DNA from: Lutibacter flavus
GTDB taxonomy: Bacteria; Bacteroidota; Bacteroidia; Flavobacteriales; Flavobacteriaceae
Length of the DNA stretch: 33,523 nt
Direction: 5' to 3'
Assembly: GCA_945903795.1 (NCBI GenBank)
Contig: CAMDPE010000008.1
Location: 1 to 33,523 of the forward strand
Part shown: one piece after another, positions 1 to 8,363 of the stretch
Position numbering within the stretch: position 1 is the first letter of the stretch
Layout: the number at the start of each line of letters is the position of its first letter
Position numbers and translations under genes: made by a program
Notes under the pieces: model-generated
Database searches by the model: none
Told to the model about the DNA's origin: nothing
What the model saw: the letters and a program-made list of their open reading frames with translations, nothing else

Positions 1-185
1 CTAATGAACTTTTTCCCAACCCTTAAATCTCTAATCTCTTTCCGATCATCAATCGCTAGCGGGGTGCAAATGTAGAAACTTTTATTTAATAAACTAATTA
101 AATTTAATCTTTTTTTTAACGCTTTCTTTACACTAACCTAATGAACTTATACCAATACCTTTCCTTATTAGCGGTGGCAAATGTA
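1..185 (-). promoter_or_regulatory. Tandem leftward promoters with repeated leader, probably of an rRNA operon beyond the left edge
   Basis: Read on the minus strand, two perfect Bacteroidota -7 boxes TACATTTG lie at 185-178 and 74-67. Each is followed by a similar start region (GCCACCGCTA and GCACCCCGCTA) and then by the same 11-mer AAGTTCATTAG, at 148-138 and 11-1. The right-hand promoter has a TTG about 21 bases upstream of its -7 box, a fitting -33 element; the left one has no clear -33 element. Two tandem strong promoters and a leader reading AAAAAGTTCATT resemble, from memory, the region upstream of 16S rRNA in flavobacteria, which would place an rRNA operon to the left on the minus strand. 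The promoters are seen directly; the rRNA assignment is inference. Bases 186-356 hold no gene that I can support. Confidence 0.45.
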
Positions 186-356
186 ATCCCTTTTATCTTT
201 CCTAAACAACTTTTTTTGCCCTTTTTTTGAAGAAAAAAACAAGTGTTTGAAACCAAGCTGTTTACATCGTGAAAAATAAAATATAAATTTGCTTTTTTAT
301 AAATGCGGGATACTAAAGTAAGAGAATTATTTCAATTGTGCAAGAATAAAATTTAA

Positions 357-1052
357 TTATTTGCCCTTTTTCTTTGTAGGTCTTGGTGCAATAATCCAAC
401 TTGTGCCCAATTCATAATAGTCAAATTCGACTTTTGATGCTTGACGCTGCAAAATTCCATCAGTAAAAGCACGCTGTAAAACATCTTCAATTATAAAATC
501 GTTCTTGTTATGCAAGGGGTCATATTTATCTTTTAATGACAATTTAAACATATTTGCTGTGGCGTTATACCAAAATGCTTTCCAGCCACTGCGGTAATCT
601 TTAACCAAATCATAGGCAGTATGGCCAGTTTGCCTGTGCATTAATTTTATTAAGATCTCTCCTTCTGTTCTTGTTAATTTTTTTAACTGGTCGGTAAATT
701 CACCTTCCATATAATTTTGAATTACTTTTATATATTCCTTTTTCTTCCTTTTAGATTTTATTTTATCTAACCTTTCATTCAAAGTTTCAAGCCTGTCAGC
801 AGCCAATTTGGCATACGGATAGGCTTTCAAAGTTTTTTTTCGATACCATAAATAATAGCGACGGTCATAGTCTGTTTTAAATTTTAATGTTTTTAATAAG
901 AAAATTTCATCCAACTCTATTAATAATGTATCACCTTCAAAAATAGTGTAGCGCTCGAGTAAAGGAATAGAATCCTTTTCTTCTTGCGCAAAAAGAATTA
1001 AACCTAATAATAGGATAGGCAAAAACAAAAACTTTTTAACTTTATTTTTCAT
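357..1052 (-). CDS. DUF4294 domain protein, probably exported
   Basis: A 231-residue protein that I match to the Bacteroidota family DUF4294, whose function is unknown. Residues 1-22 form a signal peptide: a lysine-rich start, a leucine/isoleucine-rich core, then Phe-Ala before Gln-Glu-Glu, so it is likely exported to the periplasm or outer membrane. The mature part is charged and helical, with the family-like stretches YPYAKLAADRLE and LIKLMHRQTGHTAYDLVKDY. The reading frame could begin at a TTG one codon upstream, but the ATG at 1052 is the better start. A TAATTTTG -7 box about 30 bases upstream on the minus strand would fit as its promoter. It is divergent from the M42 peptidase gene and shows no operon partner. 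The family call is fairly sure; the role is unknown. Confidence 0.8.
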   Translation of the reverse strand: MKNKVKKFLFLPILLLGLILFAQEEKDSIPLLERYTIFEGDTLLIELDEIFLLKTLKFKTDYDRRYYLWYRKKTLKAYPYAKLAADRLETLNERLDKIKSKRKKKEYIKVIQNYMEGEFTDQLKKLTRTEGEILIKLMHRQTGHTAYDLVKDYRSGWKAFWYNATANMFKLSLKDKYDPLHNKNDFIIEDVLQRAFTDGILQRQASKVEFDYYELGTSWIIAPRPTKKKGK

Positions 1053-1080
1053 CAATTAATATGCTTATCAAAAAGAGTTC

Positions 1081-1088
1081 CAAAATTA
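1081..1088 (-). promoter_or_regulatory. -7 box for the DUF4294 gene
   Basis: TAATTTTG on the minus strand matches the Bacteroidota consensus TAnnTTTG and lies about 30 bases before the ATG at 1052. I see no convincing -33 element. Confidence 0.35.
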
Positions 1089-1154
1089 CAACATTCAAAA
1101 AAATATTTCATAGGTCTCTTGCTGTTTTTTTAAAAGTAATATGAGATATAAATT

Positions 1155-1184
1155 GTAGCCATAAATAACATTTTACTATCTTGC
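1155..1184 (+). promoter_or_regulatory. Probable promoter of the M42 peptidase gene
   Basis: A TTG ending at 1155 and a near-consensus -7 box TATCTTGC at 1177-1184 are 21 bases apart, which suits the -33/-7 spacing of Bacteroidota promoters. Transcription would begin near 1190. That makes the TTG at 1181 an unlikely start codon and favours the ATG at 1208. Confidence 0.35.
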
Positions 1185-1207
1185 GTTTGCAAAAAATGTA
1201 TATAATT

Positions 1208-2293
1208 ATGAGCAAAACTATATTAAATAAGAAATCAATCGACTTTTTAGAAAGGTATTTGAACAACGCCTCACCTACCGGTTATGAAAGTGAAGGCCAA
1301 AAAATTTGGATGGATTATTTAAAGCCTTATGTTGATACCTTTATTACTGACAGTTATGGTACGGCTGTGGGTGTCATAAATCCAGAGGCGAAATTTAAAG
1401 TGGTAATTGAAGGCCACGCCGATGAAATTTCCTGGTATGTAAACTATATTACTCCAGAAGGATTAATTTATGTGATTAGAAATGGCGGAAGCGACCACCA
1501 AATTGCACCTTCAAAGATTGTAAATATTCACACAAAAAAAGGCATCGTAAAAGGCGTATTCGGCTGGCCAGCTATTCACACCCGAGATAAAGGTAAAGAA
1601 GAAGCGCCGCAACTGGACAATATTTTTATTGATACTGGTTGTAAAAAGAAAGAAGAAGTTGAAGCTTTGGGTGTTCATGTAGGTTGTGTAATTACTTATC
1701 CCGACACCTTCTTTATATTAAATAAAAACAATTTTGTTTGCAGGGCGCTTGATAACAGAATGGGTGGCTTTATGATTGCCCAAGTAGCTCGATTGCTAAA
1801 AGAAAATAAAAAAACACTTCCTTTTGGGTTATATATCACAAACTCGGTTCAGGAAGAAATTGGGCTGCGAGGTGCAGAAATGATTACGCAAACCATCAAA
1901 CCTGATATTGCAATTATTACCGATGTATGTCACGATACCTCAACGCCAATGATTGACAAAAAGAAAGAAGGCGAAACACTTTCTGGTGCAGGGCCTGTGA
2001 TTAGCTATGCGCCTGCTGTTCAGCATAATTTACGTGAATTGATTGTGAACACGGCCATAGCGCAAAATATTCCTTTTCAAAGAATGGCTTCTTCAAGAGC
2101 TACAGGCACAGACACCGATGCATTTGCCTACAGCAATGGCGGCGTTCCTTCAGCCTTAATTTCTTTGGCTTTGCGTTATATGCACACCACCGTAGAAATG
2201 GTTCATAAAGATGATGTTGAAAACGTTATTAAATTGATTTATGAAACCTTGCTTTCTATTGAAGAAGGCGAAACATTCAGCTATTTTAAATAG
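1208..2293 (+). CDS. M42 family metallopeptidase (glutamyl aminopeptidase/endoglucanase-like)
   Basis: A 361-residue cytosolic aminopeptidase of family M42, which forms large tetrahedral complexes that trim peptides using two metal ions. The metal-site motifs are present in order: GHADEISW (His and Asp), the bridging-Asp motif ALDNRMGG, the catalytic Glu pair in QEEIGLRG, TDVCHDT, and a C-terminal His in MHTTVEMVHKDD. Length is normal for the family. The frame opens at a TTG at 1181, but that codon overlaps the probable -7 box, and the ATG at 1208 gives the usual N-terminus. The stop is directly followed by the ATG of the acyltransferase gene, so the two are co-transcribed. Some members are annotated as cellulases, but aminopeptidase activity is more likely. 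Confidence 0.9.
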   Translation: MSKTILNKKSIDFLERYLNNASPTGYESEGQKIWMDYLKPYVDTFITDSYGTAVGVINPEAKFKVVIEGHADEISWYVNYITPEGLIYVIRNGGSDHQIAPSKIVNIHTKKGIVKGVFGWPAIHTRDKGKEEAPQLDNIFIDTGCKKKEEVEALGVHVGCVITYPDTFFILNKNNFVCRALDNRMGGFMIAQVARLLKENKKTLPFGLYITNSVQEEIGLRGAEMITQTIKPDIAIITDVCHDTSTPMIDKKKEGETLSGAGPVISYAPAVQHNLRELIVNTAIAQNIPFQRMASSRATGTDTDAFAYSNGGVPSALISLALRYMHTTVEMVHKDDVENVIKLIYETLLSIEEGETFSYFK

Positions 2294-3052
2294 ATGATAT
2301 TATTTGGACCATTATTGGCAATTGGCAGGCTGTTTCTATTTATAATGGTTGCTGTATTCTTCTTTTGTTTATTGCTGGTAATTAGTGTGTTTTATAAAAG
2401 CAAAGAAAAAAAATTAGAGCGCGGCATTTTGCTTAGGCGATTTGCCATTAGGATTTTACACCCAATTTTAGGGTCGAAAATAACGGTTTATGGCAAAGAG
2501 CCAATAGATACTGGTTTAATTGTTTCAAACCACAGAAGTTATTTTGATGCGATGGTTATTTTAAAAAACTTACTAGCTTCTCCTGTTGGAAAAAAGGAAG
2601 TCGAATCTTGGCCGTTAATTGGAAGCGTTACAAAAACAACGGGAGTCATCTTTGTAAATAGGGAAGAGAAATCAAGCAGAACACAAACGCTGAAAGAAGT
2701 TCGGGTAGTTTTAGAAAATGGTTTTTCGATATTTATTGCACCGGAAGGCACCACGCATATCAACCCAACTACCATTGATTTTAGACCCGGAACCTTTGTT
2801 TTAGCAGCAGAATTAGGTATCCCTGTGATGCCTGTGGCGATAGATTATAAAAATATGGATGATGCATGGATTGGCAATGATACTTTTATTCCGCATTTTT
2901 TAAAATGTTTCAGTAAATGGCGGACTGAGATTAAGGTAAGTTATTTAGAACCTATATTTTCTGACAATGTGGAGGAATTAATTTCCTTGTCGAAAAACCA
3001 AATCGACCAGGAATTGCTAAGGTTTAGAAAAGACTGGAATTCAATTAATTAG
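2294..3052 (+). CDS. Lysophospholipid acyltransferase family protein (PlsC-like)
   Basis: A 252-residue membrane-associated acyltransferase of the PlsC type, which transfers an acyl group to a lysophospholipid such as 1-acyl-glycerol-3-phosphate. The catalytic HX4D motif is seen as NHRSYFD (His80 and Asp85), followed by the substrate-binding motif FIAPEGTTH and a VPVAIDY-like strand (here MPVAIDY). Residues 5-35 form a hydrophobic N-terminal anchor. The ATG abuts the stop codon of the M42 gene with no gap, and the next gene begins only 27 bases after this one ends, so all may share a transcript. The exact acceptor cannot be told from sequence; an ornithine-lipid or aminolipid acyltransferase is possible. 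Confidence 0.85.
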   Translation: MILFGPLLAIGRLFLFIMVAVFFFCLLLVISVFYKSKEKKLERGILLRRFAIRILHPILGSKITVYGKEPIDTGLIVSNHRSYFDAMVILKNLLASPVGKKEVESWPLIGSVTKTTGVIFVNREEKSSRTQTLKEVRVVLENGFSIFIAPEGTTHINPTTIDFRPGTFVLAAELGIPVMPVAIDYKNMDDAWIGNDTFIPHFLKCFSKWRTEIKVSYLEPIFSDNVEELISLSKNQIDQELLRFRKDWNSIN

Positions 3053-3079
3053 TTTATTTAGCAATATATCTCATCAATA

Positions 3080-4447
3080 ATGAAAAATACTATTTCTGAA
3101 AGAATTTCTGATTTTTTAAAAAATTATCCACCTTTTAACTTAATTTCTACCGCAACTTTGTTGGAAGTTTCACAAAATGTGGAAATTCAGTATTTTGAAA
3201 AAGATCAAATTATTTTCAGTCAGAATGACAATCCGCACGAATATTTTTACATAATTTATCAGGGATCCGTAAGACTTTACCGATTTGTTGAAAACGAAAA
3301 ACATATTCTTGACATTTGTGATGAAGGCGATTTGTTTGGTTTAAGGCCGCTCATTATGAACGAGAATTATGTAATGGGCGCTTCGGCAAATGAAGAAACT
3401 ATTTTATACGGAATTCCTATTGCATTGTTTCATGACATAATTTTAAACTATCCAAAAGTTAGCCAGTTTTTAATTGCAAGTTTTGCCACAAATACCCGTG
3501 AACCATTTTCTGAAAAGCATAAAGGCAAATTATTTGCCAATATTTCCGCCATTCAAAAAATTGAACATGGCTTTTCCGAAATACAATCTGCAAATTATAA
3601 TAAAAACCCAATTACTTGTTCTCCAGACACATCGGTGCAAACTGCTTGTCTCATTATGACAAAAAACATAATTAATTCTATCATCATTACAGACAATAAT
3701 ATGCCAATTGGGATCATAACCGATAAAGACATCAAAACAAAAATAGGTACCGGACTCTATAAAATCAACAATAAAGTGAGTGATATTATGACCAGCCCTG
3801 TTGTCACTTTTCAACAAAACATTTCAGTTGCCGAAGCACAAATAAAGCTATTGAAACATAAAGTTTCCCATTTATGCATTACCAAAGATGGCACTAATAA
3901 GTCTGAAATAGTTGGTGTTTTAACGCAACAAGACTTAATATTAACTCAGGGTAATAGTCCATCATTGCTTATTAAGGAAATTAAAAATGCCAAAGATGCC
4001 GAAACGCTGAAACATATTAGAACAAAAGCATCTGATTTAACCAAAGGCTATCTTGAGCAGGAAATCCCAATTTATTTTGTGACAAAAGTTATCTCTGAAA
4101 TAAATACAGCCATCACAAAAAAAACGATCCGATTGTCTGTTTTGGAAATCGGTAAAGAACCTCCTGTAAAATTTTCGTGGCTTGCTTTGGGAAGCCAAGG
4201 AAGAAAGGAGCAGTTATTAATGACAGACCAAGACAATGCGTTGGTCTTTGAAAATGTTGCTCCCGCAGATTATAACAGGGTAAAAAATTACTTTTTAGAA
4301 TTGGCAGAAAAAGTAACTCAAAAACTAAATATTGTTGGTTTTGATTATTGCCCGGCCAATATTATGGCAAGTAATCAAAAATGGTGCATCTCTTTGGAAG
4401 AATGGGAACAACAATTTGAGGAATGGATAACCGATCCAATCCCGTAA
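3080..4447 (+). CDS. cNMP-binding/CBS/DUF294 nucleotidyltransferase-like protein, copy 1, cut short by an in-frame stop
   Basis: The first 455 codons of a gene whose full-length partner lies at 5729-7648. In order it holds a cyclic-nucleotide-binding domain (about 1-130), two CBS motifs (about 175-290) and a DUF294 nucleotidyltransferase domain related to GlnD, with its motif GSQGRKEQ and the acidic pair in TDQDNA intact. Codon 456, at 4445-4447, is TAA. In the other copy the aligned codon is Asp, with the same spacing on both sides (PIP-stop-KILL against PTEDAIMM). The same frame stays open to 5002, so one base change, for example GAA to TAA, explains the break. The product would lack the C-terminal DUF294_C region of about 180 residues. 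It may be a recent pseudogene, a readthrough gene or a sequence error. Confidence 0.7.
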   Translation: MKNTISERISDFLKNYPPFNLISTATLLEVSQNVEIQYFEKDQIIFSQNDNPHEYFYIIYQGSVRLYRFVENEKHILDICDEGDLFGLRPLIMNENYVMGASANEETILYGIPIALFHDIILNYPKVSQFLIASFATNTREPFSEKHKGKLFANISAIQKIEHGFSEIQSANYNKNPITCSPDTSVQTACLIMTKNIINSIIITDNNMPIGIITDKDIKTKIGTGLYKINNKVSDIMTSPVVTFQQNISVAEAQIKLLKHKVSHLCITKDGTNKSEIVGVLTQQDLILTQGNSPSLLIKEIKNAKDAETLKHIRTKASDLTKGYLEQEIPIYFVTKVISEINTAITKKTIRLSVLEIGKEPPVKFSWLALGSQGRKEQLLMTDQDNALVFENVAPADYNRVKNYFLELAEKVTQKLNIVGFDYCPANIMASNQKWCISLEEWEQQFEEWITDPIP

Positions 4448-5002
4448 AAAATACTGTTAAGCATCATCTTTTTTGATTTTGAGTTGGTTTATGGTGATGA
4501 AACACTTTACACAAGAATGTCTGAAAGCGTTTTTAAAACTATTGAAAAAAACCAGATATTTTTAAGTTTTTTAGGCAAGGTAACTTTAGACAATCCGCCT
4601 CCTTTAGGGTTTTTTAAACAGTTTTTGGTTGAGCAGGATGGCGAAAACAAAGACAGTTTTGATATCAAAAGCAGGGCAATCAGACCTTTAGTGGATGCCG
4701 CCAGAATTTTATCATTACATCATAACTTAAGGGTGAACAACACCATTGCACGTTATGAAAAACTGATGGAAATTGAACCACAAAACAGGGATTTGTTTGA
4801 ATCTTGCGCCAATGCGTTTAAAATTTTATTACAATTTAGAACTTCTCAAGGCTTGGCCAATAATGACAATGGTAAATTTGTTGACATCAACAGCCTAAAT
4901 AAGGCCGACAGATTGAAATTAAAAAGTTGTTTTAAACCGATAAAAAATGTGCAGGAAGCGATAAAATTGCGTTTTAGAACGTCTCAAATTCCACAAATAT
5001 GA
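4448..5002 (+). pseudogene. C-terminal part of copy 1 of the cNMP/CBS/DUF294 gene, after the in-frame stop
   Basis: This stretch continues the frame of the preceding gene with no further stop or shift for 184 codons. It aligns along its length with residues 457-639 of the second copy, for example FFDFELVYG with FFDYDLVYG, NPPPLGFFKQFLVE with NPPPIGFFRQFLVE, and LKSCFKPI with LKGCFKPI. It is the DUF294_C domain. A separate product could only start from weak codons such as the TTG at 4484 or a downstream ATG, inside the conserved domain, so an independent gene is unlikely. Its stop codon overlaps the exonuclease start by four bases (ATGA). This coupling would normally carry ribosomes into the exonuclease gene and may be lost through the upstream nonsense codon. 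Confidence 0.65.
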
Positions 5003-5667
5003 TCAGGTTTTTCAAAAAGAAGCAAACACCGAAATATTGGGATGATCACATTTATAAGGTGCGAAACAGCAAGAAATATGCAAATTTTGAAAACATCCGA
5101 TTTGTGGCGCTAGATACCGAAACTACTGGGTTTGATTATGAAAATGACAGAATTCTTTGCATTGGGGCAGTCGCCATCAAAAATAATAAAATATTAGTTT
5201 CAGATTCCATAGAAATCTACGTAAAACAAGATGTTTTCAATAAAGAAACTGTAAAAATTCACGGCATCAGAAAAGATGGAAATGAGACTAAATTCAGTGA
5301 AGAAGAGGCCATCATTAAATTTATTGACTATTTGGACGATGCTGTTATTGTGGCGCATCATACAGCTTTCGACATAAATATGATCAATATGGCATTAAAA
5401 CGTTTAAAAATTGGCCCAATAGAATCTAAACAACTAGACACCAATTACATCCACAAAAAAATTGCAAAAACAGATACCTATAAAAAAATCTTCAGTCTGG
5501 AAGAATTGTGCGAAATTTATAATGTAAAAATGCACGATCGGCATACTGCTTTGGGTGATGCATTAATTACTGCTTATTTATTTCTTAAACAAACAGCCAA
5601 ATACAAAAAAAACAACGCATTAAACTTGCTCGATTTAATAAATACCAACTACAATCTTATCAAATAA
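4999..5667 (+). CDS. DEDDh 3'-5' exonuclease (DnaQ-like), copy 1
   Basis: A 222-residue exonuclease of the DnaQ/RNase T superfamily. The acidic metal-binding residues are in place: ALDTETTGFD (Exo I), AHHTAFDINM (Exo II) and the Exo III motif HDRHTALGDA with the DEDDh histidine. Residues 1-35 are a basic leader before the fold. There is no polymerase or helicase domain, so it is not a complete Pol III epsilon gene replacement. The ATG overlaps the stop of the previous gene by four bases, a sign of translational coupling to the cNMP/CBS/nucleotidyltransferase protein. The same pairing recurs at 7648. Substrate is unknown: DNA or RNA ends, or a nucleotide-type modification, are all possible. 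Confidence 0.88.
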   Translation: MIRFFKKKQTPKYWDDHIYKVRNSKKYANFENIRFVALDTETTGFDYENDRILCIGAVAIKNNKILVSDSIEIYVKQDVFNKETVKIHGIRKDGNETKFSEEEAIIKFIDYLDDAVIVAHHTAFDINMINMALKRLKIGPIESKQLDTNYIHKKIAKTDTYKKIFSLEELCEIYNVKMHDRHTALGDALITAYLFLKQTAKYKKNNALNLLDLINTNYNLIK

Positions 5668-5696
5668 TAACGCTTTTATAAACCCATAAAATTTTG

Positions 5697-5704
5697 TAAC
5701 TTTA
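5697..5704 (+). promoter_or_regulatory. Possible -7 box ahead of the second nucleotidyltransferase gene
   Basis: TAACTTTA is one base off the TAnnTTTG consensus and lies 25 bases before the ATG at 5729. The 61-base gap is the only sizeable spacer inside the duplicated module, so a separate start for copy 2 is reasonable. Confidence 0.25.
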
Positions 5705-5728
5705 AAGATTAACACTGTTACTGTTTTT

Positions 5729-7648
5729 ATGAAAAATACCATTGCTGAACGAATTTACGATTTCCTTAAAAACTTCCCTCCTTTTGATGTTTTAGAGAAA
5801 GATCAGCTCTTTAAAATTGCCTCAAATGTGAAGGTAACTTATATTGAAAAAGACAATTTTGTTTTTAAACAGGATGAAAATCCGCACGAATATTTTTATG
5901 TGGTAAAAGATGGTGCAATTGGTTTGTACAGAAGCATGGATCATGAACAAATTTTGGTTGATATTTGTGATGAAGGAGATATTTTTGGACTTAGACCATT
6001 GATTCAAAATGATTTGTACCTAATGAGTGCCAAAGCAAATGAAGAATCTATTTTGTATGCTGTTTCGGTAGAAATACTGAAAGAAATTATTGAAACCAAC
6101 GACAAAGTAAAAAAATTTTTAATTGCGAGTTTCTCTTCAAACATTAAAACACCTTATGCAAAAGGAACAAATGGGCAACTCTTTGCAAATATAGAAATGC
6201 TGCAAACTTCGAATACCAGTTTTATGGAGATTCAAAGTGCAGAATTCAGCAAGAAACCGATAACCACCTTAAAAACTTCCACCATAAAAGAAGCGGCTCA
6301 AATAATGAGCGAAAAGCGTGTAGGTTCAATACTAATTGTGGAAAACAGAAATCCAATTGGCATAATAACTGATAAAGACTTGCGCTCAAAAATTGCTACA
6401 GGTTTGGTCTCTATAGACGAAAGCGTCACAGCAATTATGTCCTCACCGGTAAAAACTTTTAAGCAAAAAATTACGGTGGCTGAAGCACAAATTGCCATGA
6501 TAAAAAATAAAATTACGCATTTGTGCATTACCAAAGACGGCACAAATAAAACAGAATTAATTGGGGTCATGTCTGAACATGACATTGTGGTTTTACACGG
6601 AAACAATCCATCATTACTCATAAAAAAAGCATATAGGGCAAAAGATGTAAATGCCCTGAAATTTATACGAGAAAAAGCATCTGATTTACTCCAAGGATAT
6701 ATTGAACAAGATATTCCAATCACATTTATCTCAAAAATTATTTCTGAAATAAATGAAGCCATCACCATAAAAACCATTGAACTTTCTTTAGAAGAAATGG
6801 ACAAAAAGCCACCTGTTAAATTTGGCTGGATTGCTTTGGGAAGCCAAGGAAGAAAAGAACAATTGCTCATGACAGATCAAGACAATGCGCTCGTTTTTGA
6901 GGATGTATCATTAGAAAAATACCAGCCAACAAAACAATATTTTTTGCAACTTTCAAAAAAAATTACCGAAAAACTAAATGTTATAGGTTTTGAATATTGC
7001 CCAGCAGATATGATGGCAAACAACCCAAAATGGTGTTTATCTTTAACTGAATGGAAAAACCAGTTTGATACTTGGATAAAATCACCTACAGAAGATGCCA
7101 TTATGATGTGCACCATATTTTTTGACTATGACTTGGTTTATGGAGAAAAAAAGTTGGTGAATGCAATGTCCGACAGTATTTATGAATCTATAAAATCTTT
7201 TGAAATATTCTTGAATTTTTTGGGAAGAAATGCACTCAGAAATCCTCCGCCCATTGGCTTTTTTAGACAGTTTTTGGTAGAAAATGATGGTGCGCACAAA
7301 GATCAATTCGACTTAAAAAGCAGGGCTTTAATGCCTTTGGTAGATGCCGCCCGGTTGTTAACGCTTTCTCACAATATTAAAGATAAGAACAACACTGTTT
7401 CCAGATATAAAAAATTAATGAAAATTGAACCAAAAAATCAGGATTTATATTTATCATGCATCGATTCCTTTAATATCTTACTGCAATTCAGAACACAACA
7501 AGGTCTGAAAAATAACGATTCAGGAAGATATGTTGACCTTAATAATTTAAATAAATTTGAAAAATTAAAATTAAAAGGATGCTTTAAACCCATTAGAGAT
7601 GTTCAGGAGCTATTGAATATTAGGTATAATTTAGCCCAAATGATGTGA
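5729..7648 (+). CDS. cNMP-binding/CBS/DUF294 nucleotidyltransferase-like protein, copy 2 (intact)
   Basis: A 639-residue soluble protein. Residues 1-130 form a cyclic-nucleotide-binding domain (for example DEGDIFGLRPL). Residues 175-290 hold two CBS motifs (GIITDKDLRS, and the second ending GVMSEHDIV). Residues 365-460 form a DUF294 nucleotidyltransferase core with GSQGRKEQ at 371-378 and Asp383/Asp385 in TDQDNA. The rest is DUF294_C. The architecture suggests a GlnD-like nucleotidyltransferase controlled by cyclic or adenine nucleotides; the target is not known. From memory, genes of this type often sit beside acetate symporter genes in other bacteria, and this one converges on such a locus. 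It ends in TGATG, overlapping the exonuclease start. It is a diverged tandem paralogue of the gene at 3080. Confidence 0.88.
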   Translation: MKNTIAERIYDFLKNFPPFDVLEKDQLFKIASNVKVTYIEKDNFVFKQDENPHEYFYVVKDGAIGLYRSMDHEQILVDICDEGDIFGLRPLIQNDLYLMSAKANEESILYAVSVEILKEIIETNDKVKKFLIASFSSNIKTPYAKGTNGQLFANIEMLQTSNTSFMEIQSAEFSKKPITTLKTSTIKEAAQIMSEKRVGSILIVENRNPIGIITDKDLRSKIATGLVSIDESVTAIMSSPVKTFKQKITVAEAQIAMIKNKITHLCITKDGTNKTELIGVMSEHDIVVLHGNNPSLLIKKAYRAKDVNALKFIREKASDLLQGYIEQDIPITFISKIISEINEAITIKTIELSLEEMDKKPPVKFGWIALGSQGRKEQLLMTDQDNALVFEDVSLEKYQPTKQYFLQLSKKITEKLNVIGFEYCPADMMANNPKWCLSLTEWKNQFDTWIKSPTEDAIMMCTIFFDYDLVYGEKKLVNAMSDSIYESIKSFEIFLNFLGRNALRNPPPIGFFRQFLVENDGAHKDQFDLKSRALMPLVDAARLLTLSHNIKDKNNTVSRYKKLMKIEPKNQDLYLSCIDSFNILLQFRTQQGLKNNDSGRYVDLNNLNKFEKLKLKGCFKPIRDVQELLNIRYNLAQMM

Positions 7649-8310
7649 TGATTTCTTGGTTCAAACATAATAATTATCCGGAATTTTGGAAGCAATATTC
7701 AAAAGAATTCAAACAAAAGCAGCCAAAAAATATTGAAAATACACGATTTGTAGTTTTTGATACAGAAACTACTGGTTTGGATATTGCCAATGACAGAATA
7801 TTATCCATTGGCGCCATTGGTATTTATAACAATATTATTGATGTTTATGATGGTTTTGAAATCTATTTAAAACAAGATGCTTTTAAAGCCGAAACGGTAG
7901 AAATTCATGGAATCTTAAAAGAAGGTAAACTAACTAAAATTAGCGAAGCTGAAGCAATGGAAAATTTTATTGCTTATTTGGGAAACTCCGTTTTGGTGGC
8001 GCACCATACTGCTTTTGACATTGAAATGATTAATGCCGCCCTAAAAAGATTAAAACTGCCTAAACTAAAAAACAAAACCATTGATACTGGTATTTTATAT
8101 AAAAAACTGGAAGGTAAAAAAGATGCTCATTTTAATTTAGATGTGTTGTGCAAAGAATTCAACATCCCAAAACACGACAGACATACTGCAGCTGGAGATG
8201 CTTTTATCACCGCTTTGCTTTTTCTTAAAATTATTTCAAAATTGAAGAAAGAGCGCAACCTGCATTATTCTGATTTGTTTAGGGTTTCTGGCAAAGAAGG
8301 ATTAATGTAA
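7648..8310 (+). CDS. DEDDh 3'-5' exonuclease (DnaQ-like), copy 2
   Basis: A 220-residue paralogue of the exonuclease at 4999, with the same three motifs: FDTETTGLD, AHHTAFDIEM and HDRHTAAGDA. I chose the ATG at 7648, which overlaps the preceding stop as TGATG. A GTG one codon earlier is possible, but the first copy starts at the equivalent methionine (MIRFF against MISWF). The catalytic residues are kept in both copies, so both look active. A shared bidirectional terminator follows at once, separating this operon from the convergent acyl-CoA synthetase gene. Function beyond exonuclease chemistry is unknown; the strict pairing with the nucleotidyltransferase suggests they act on the same process. 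Confidence 0.88.
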   Translation: MISWFKHNNYPEFWKQYSKEFKQKQPKNIENTRFVVFDTETTGLDIANDRILSIGAIGIYNNIIDVYDGFEIYLKQDAFKAETVEIHGILKEGKLTKISEAEAMENFIAYLGNSVLVAHHTAFDIEMINAALKRLKLPKLKNKTIDTGILYKKLEGKKDAHFNLDVLCKEFNIPKHDRHTAAGDAFITALLFLKIISKLKKERNLHYSDLFRVSGKEGLM

Positions 8311-8312
8311 AA

Positions 8313-8342
8313 AAAACGCCCTCAATAATTGAGAGCGTTTTT
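8313..8342. terminator. Bidirectional intrinsic terminator between converging operons
   Basis: A hairpin with arms AACGC-C-CTCAA (8315-8325) and TTGAG-A-GCGTT (8329-8339), one C/A mismatch and a TAA loop. It is flanked by an A-run on the left (8309-8316) and a T-run on the right (8338-8342), so it can stop both the exonuclease (+) and synthetase (-) transcripts. Confidence 0.85.
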
Positions 8343-8363
8343 CACTTAAAGGTTTGGTCAATA

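Noticed and set aside
284-291. A plus-strand TAAATTTG box with TTTA 19 bases upstream, suggesting a small RNA antisense to the DUF4294 gene end
   Set aside because: AT-rich sequence gives such matches by chance, and no terminator or conserved RNA structure follows.
4440-4490. A frameshift as the cause of the break in copy 1
   Set aside because: The frame before and after the stop is the same (4484 minus 3080 is divisible by three) and the spacing matches the paralogue, so a substitution is enough.
4484-5002. A separate 172-residue gene starting at a TTG
   Set aside because: It is the in-frame continuation of the gene at 3080 and aligns without gaps to the C-terminal domain of the intact paralogue. 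The TTG lies inside a conserved segment and has no promoter or ribosome site.
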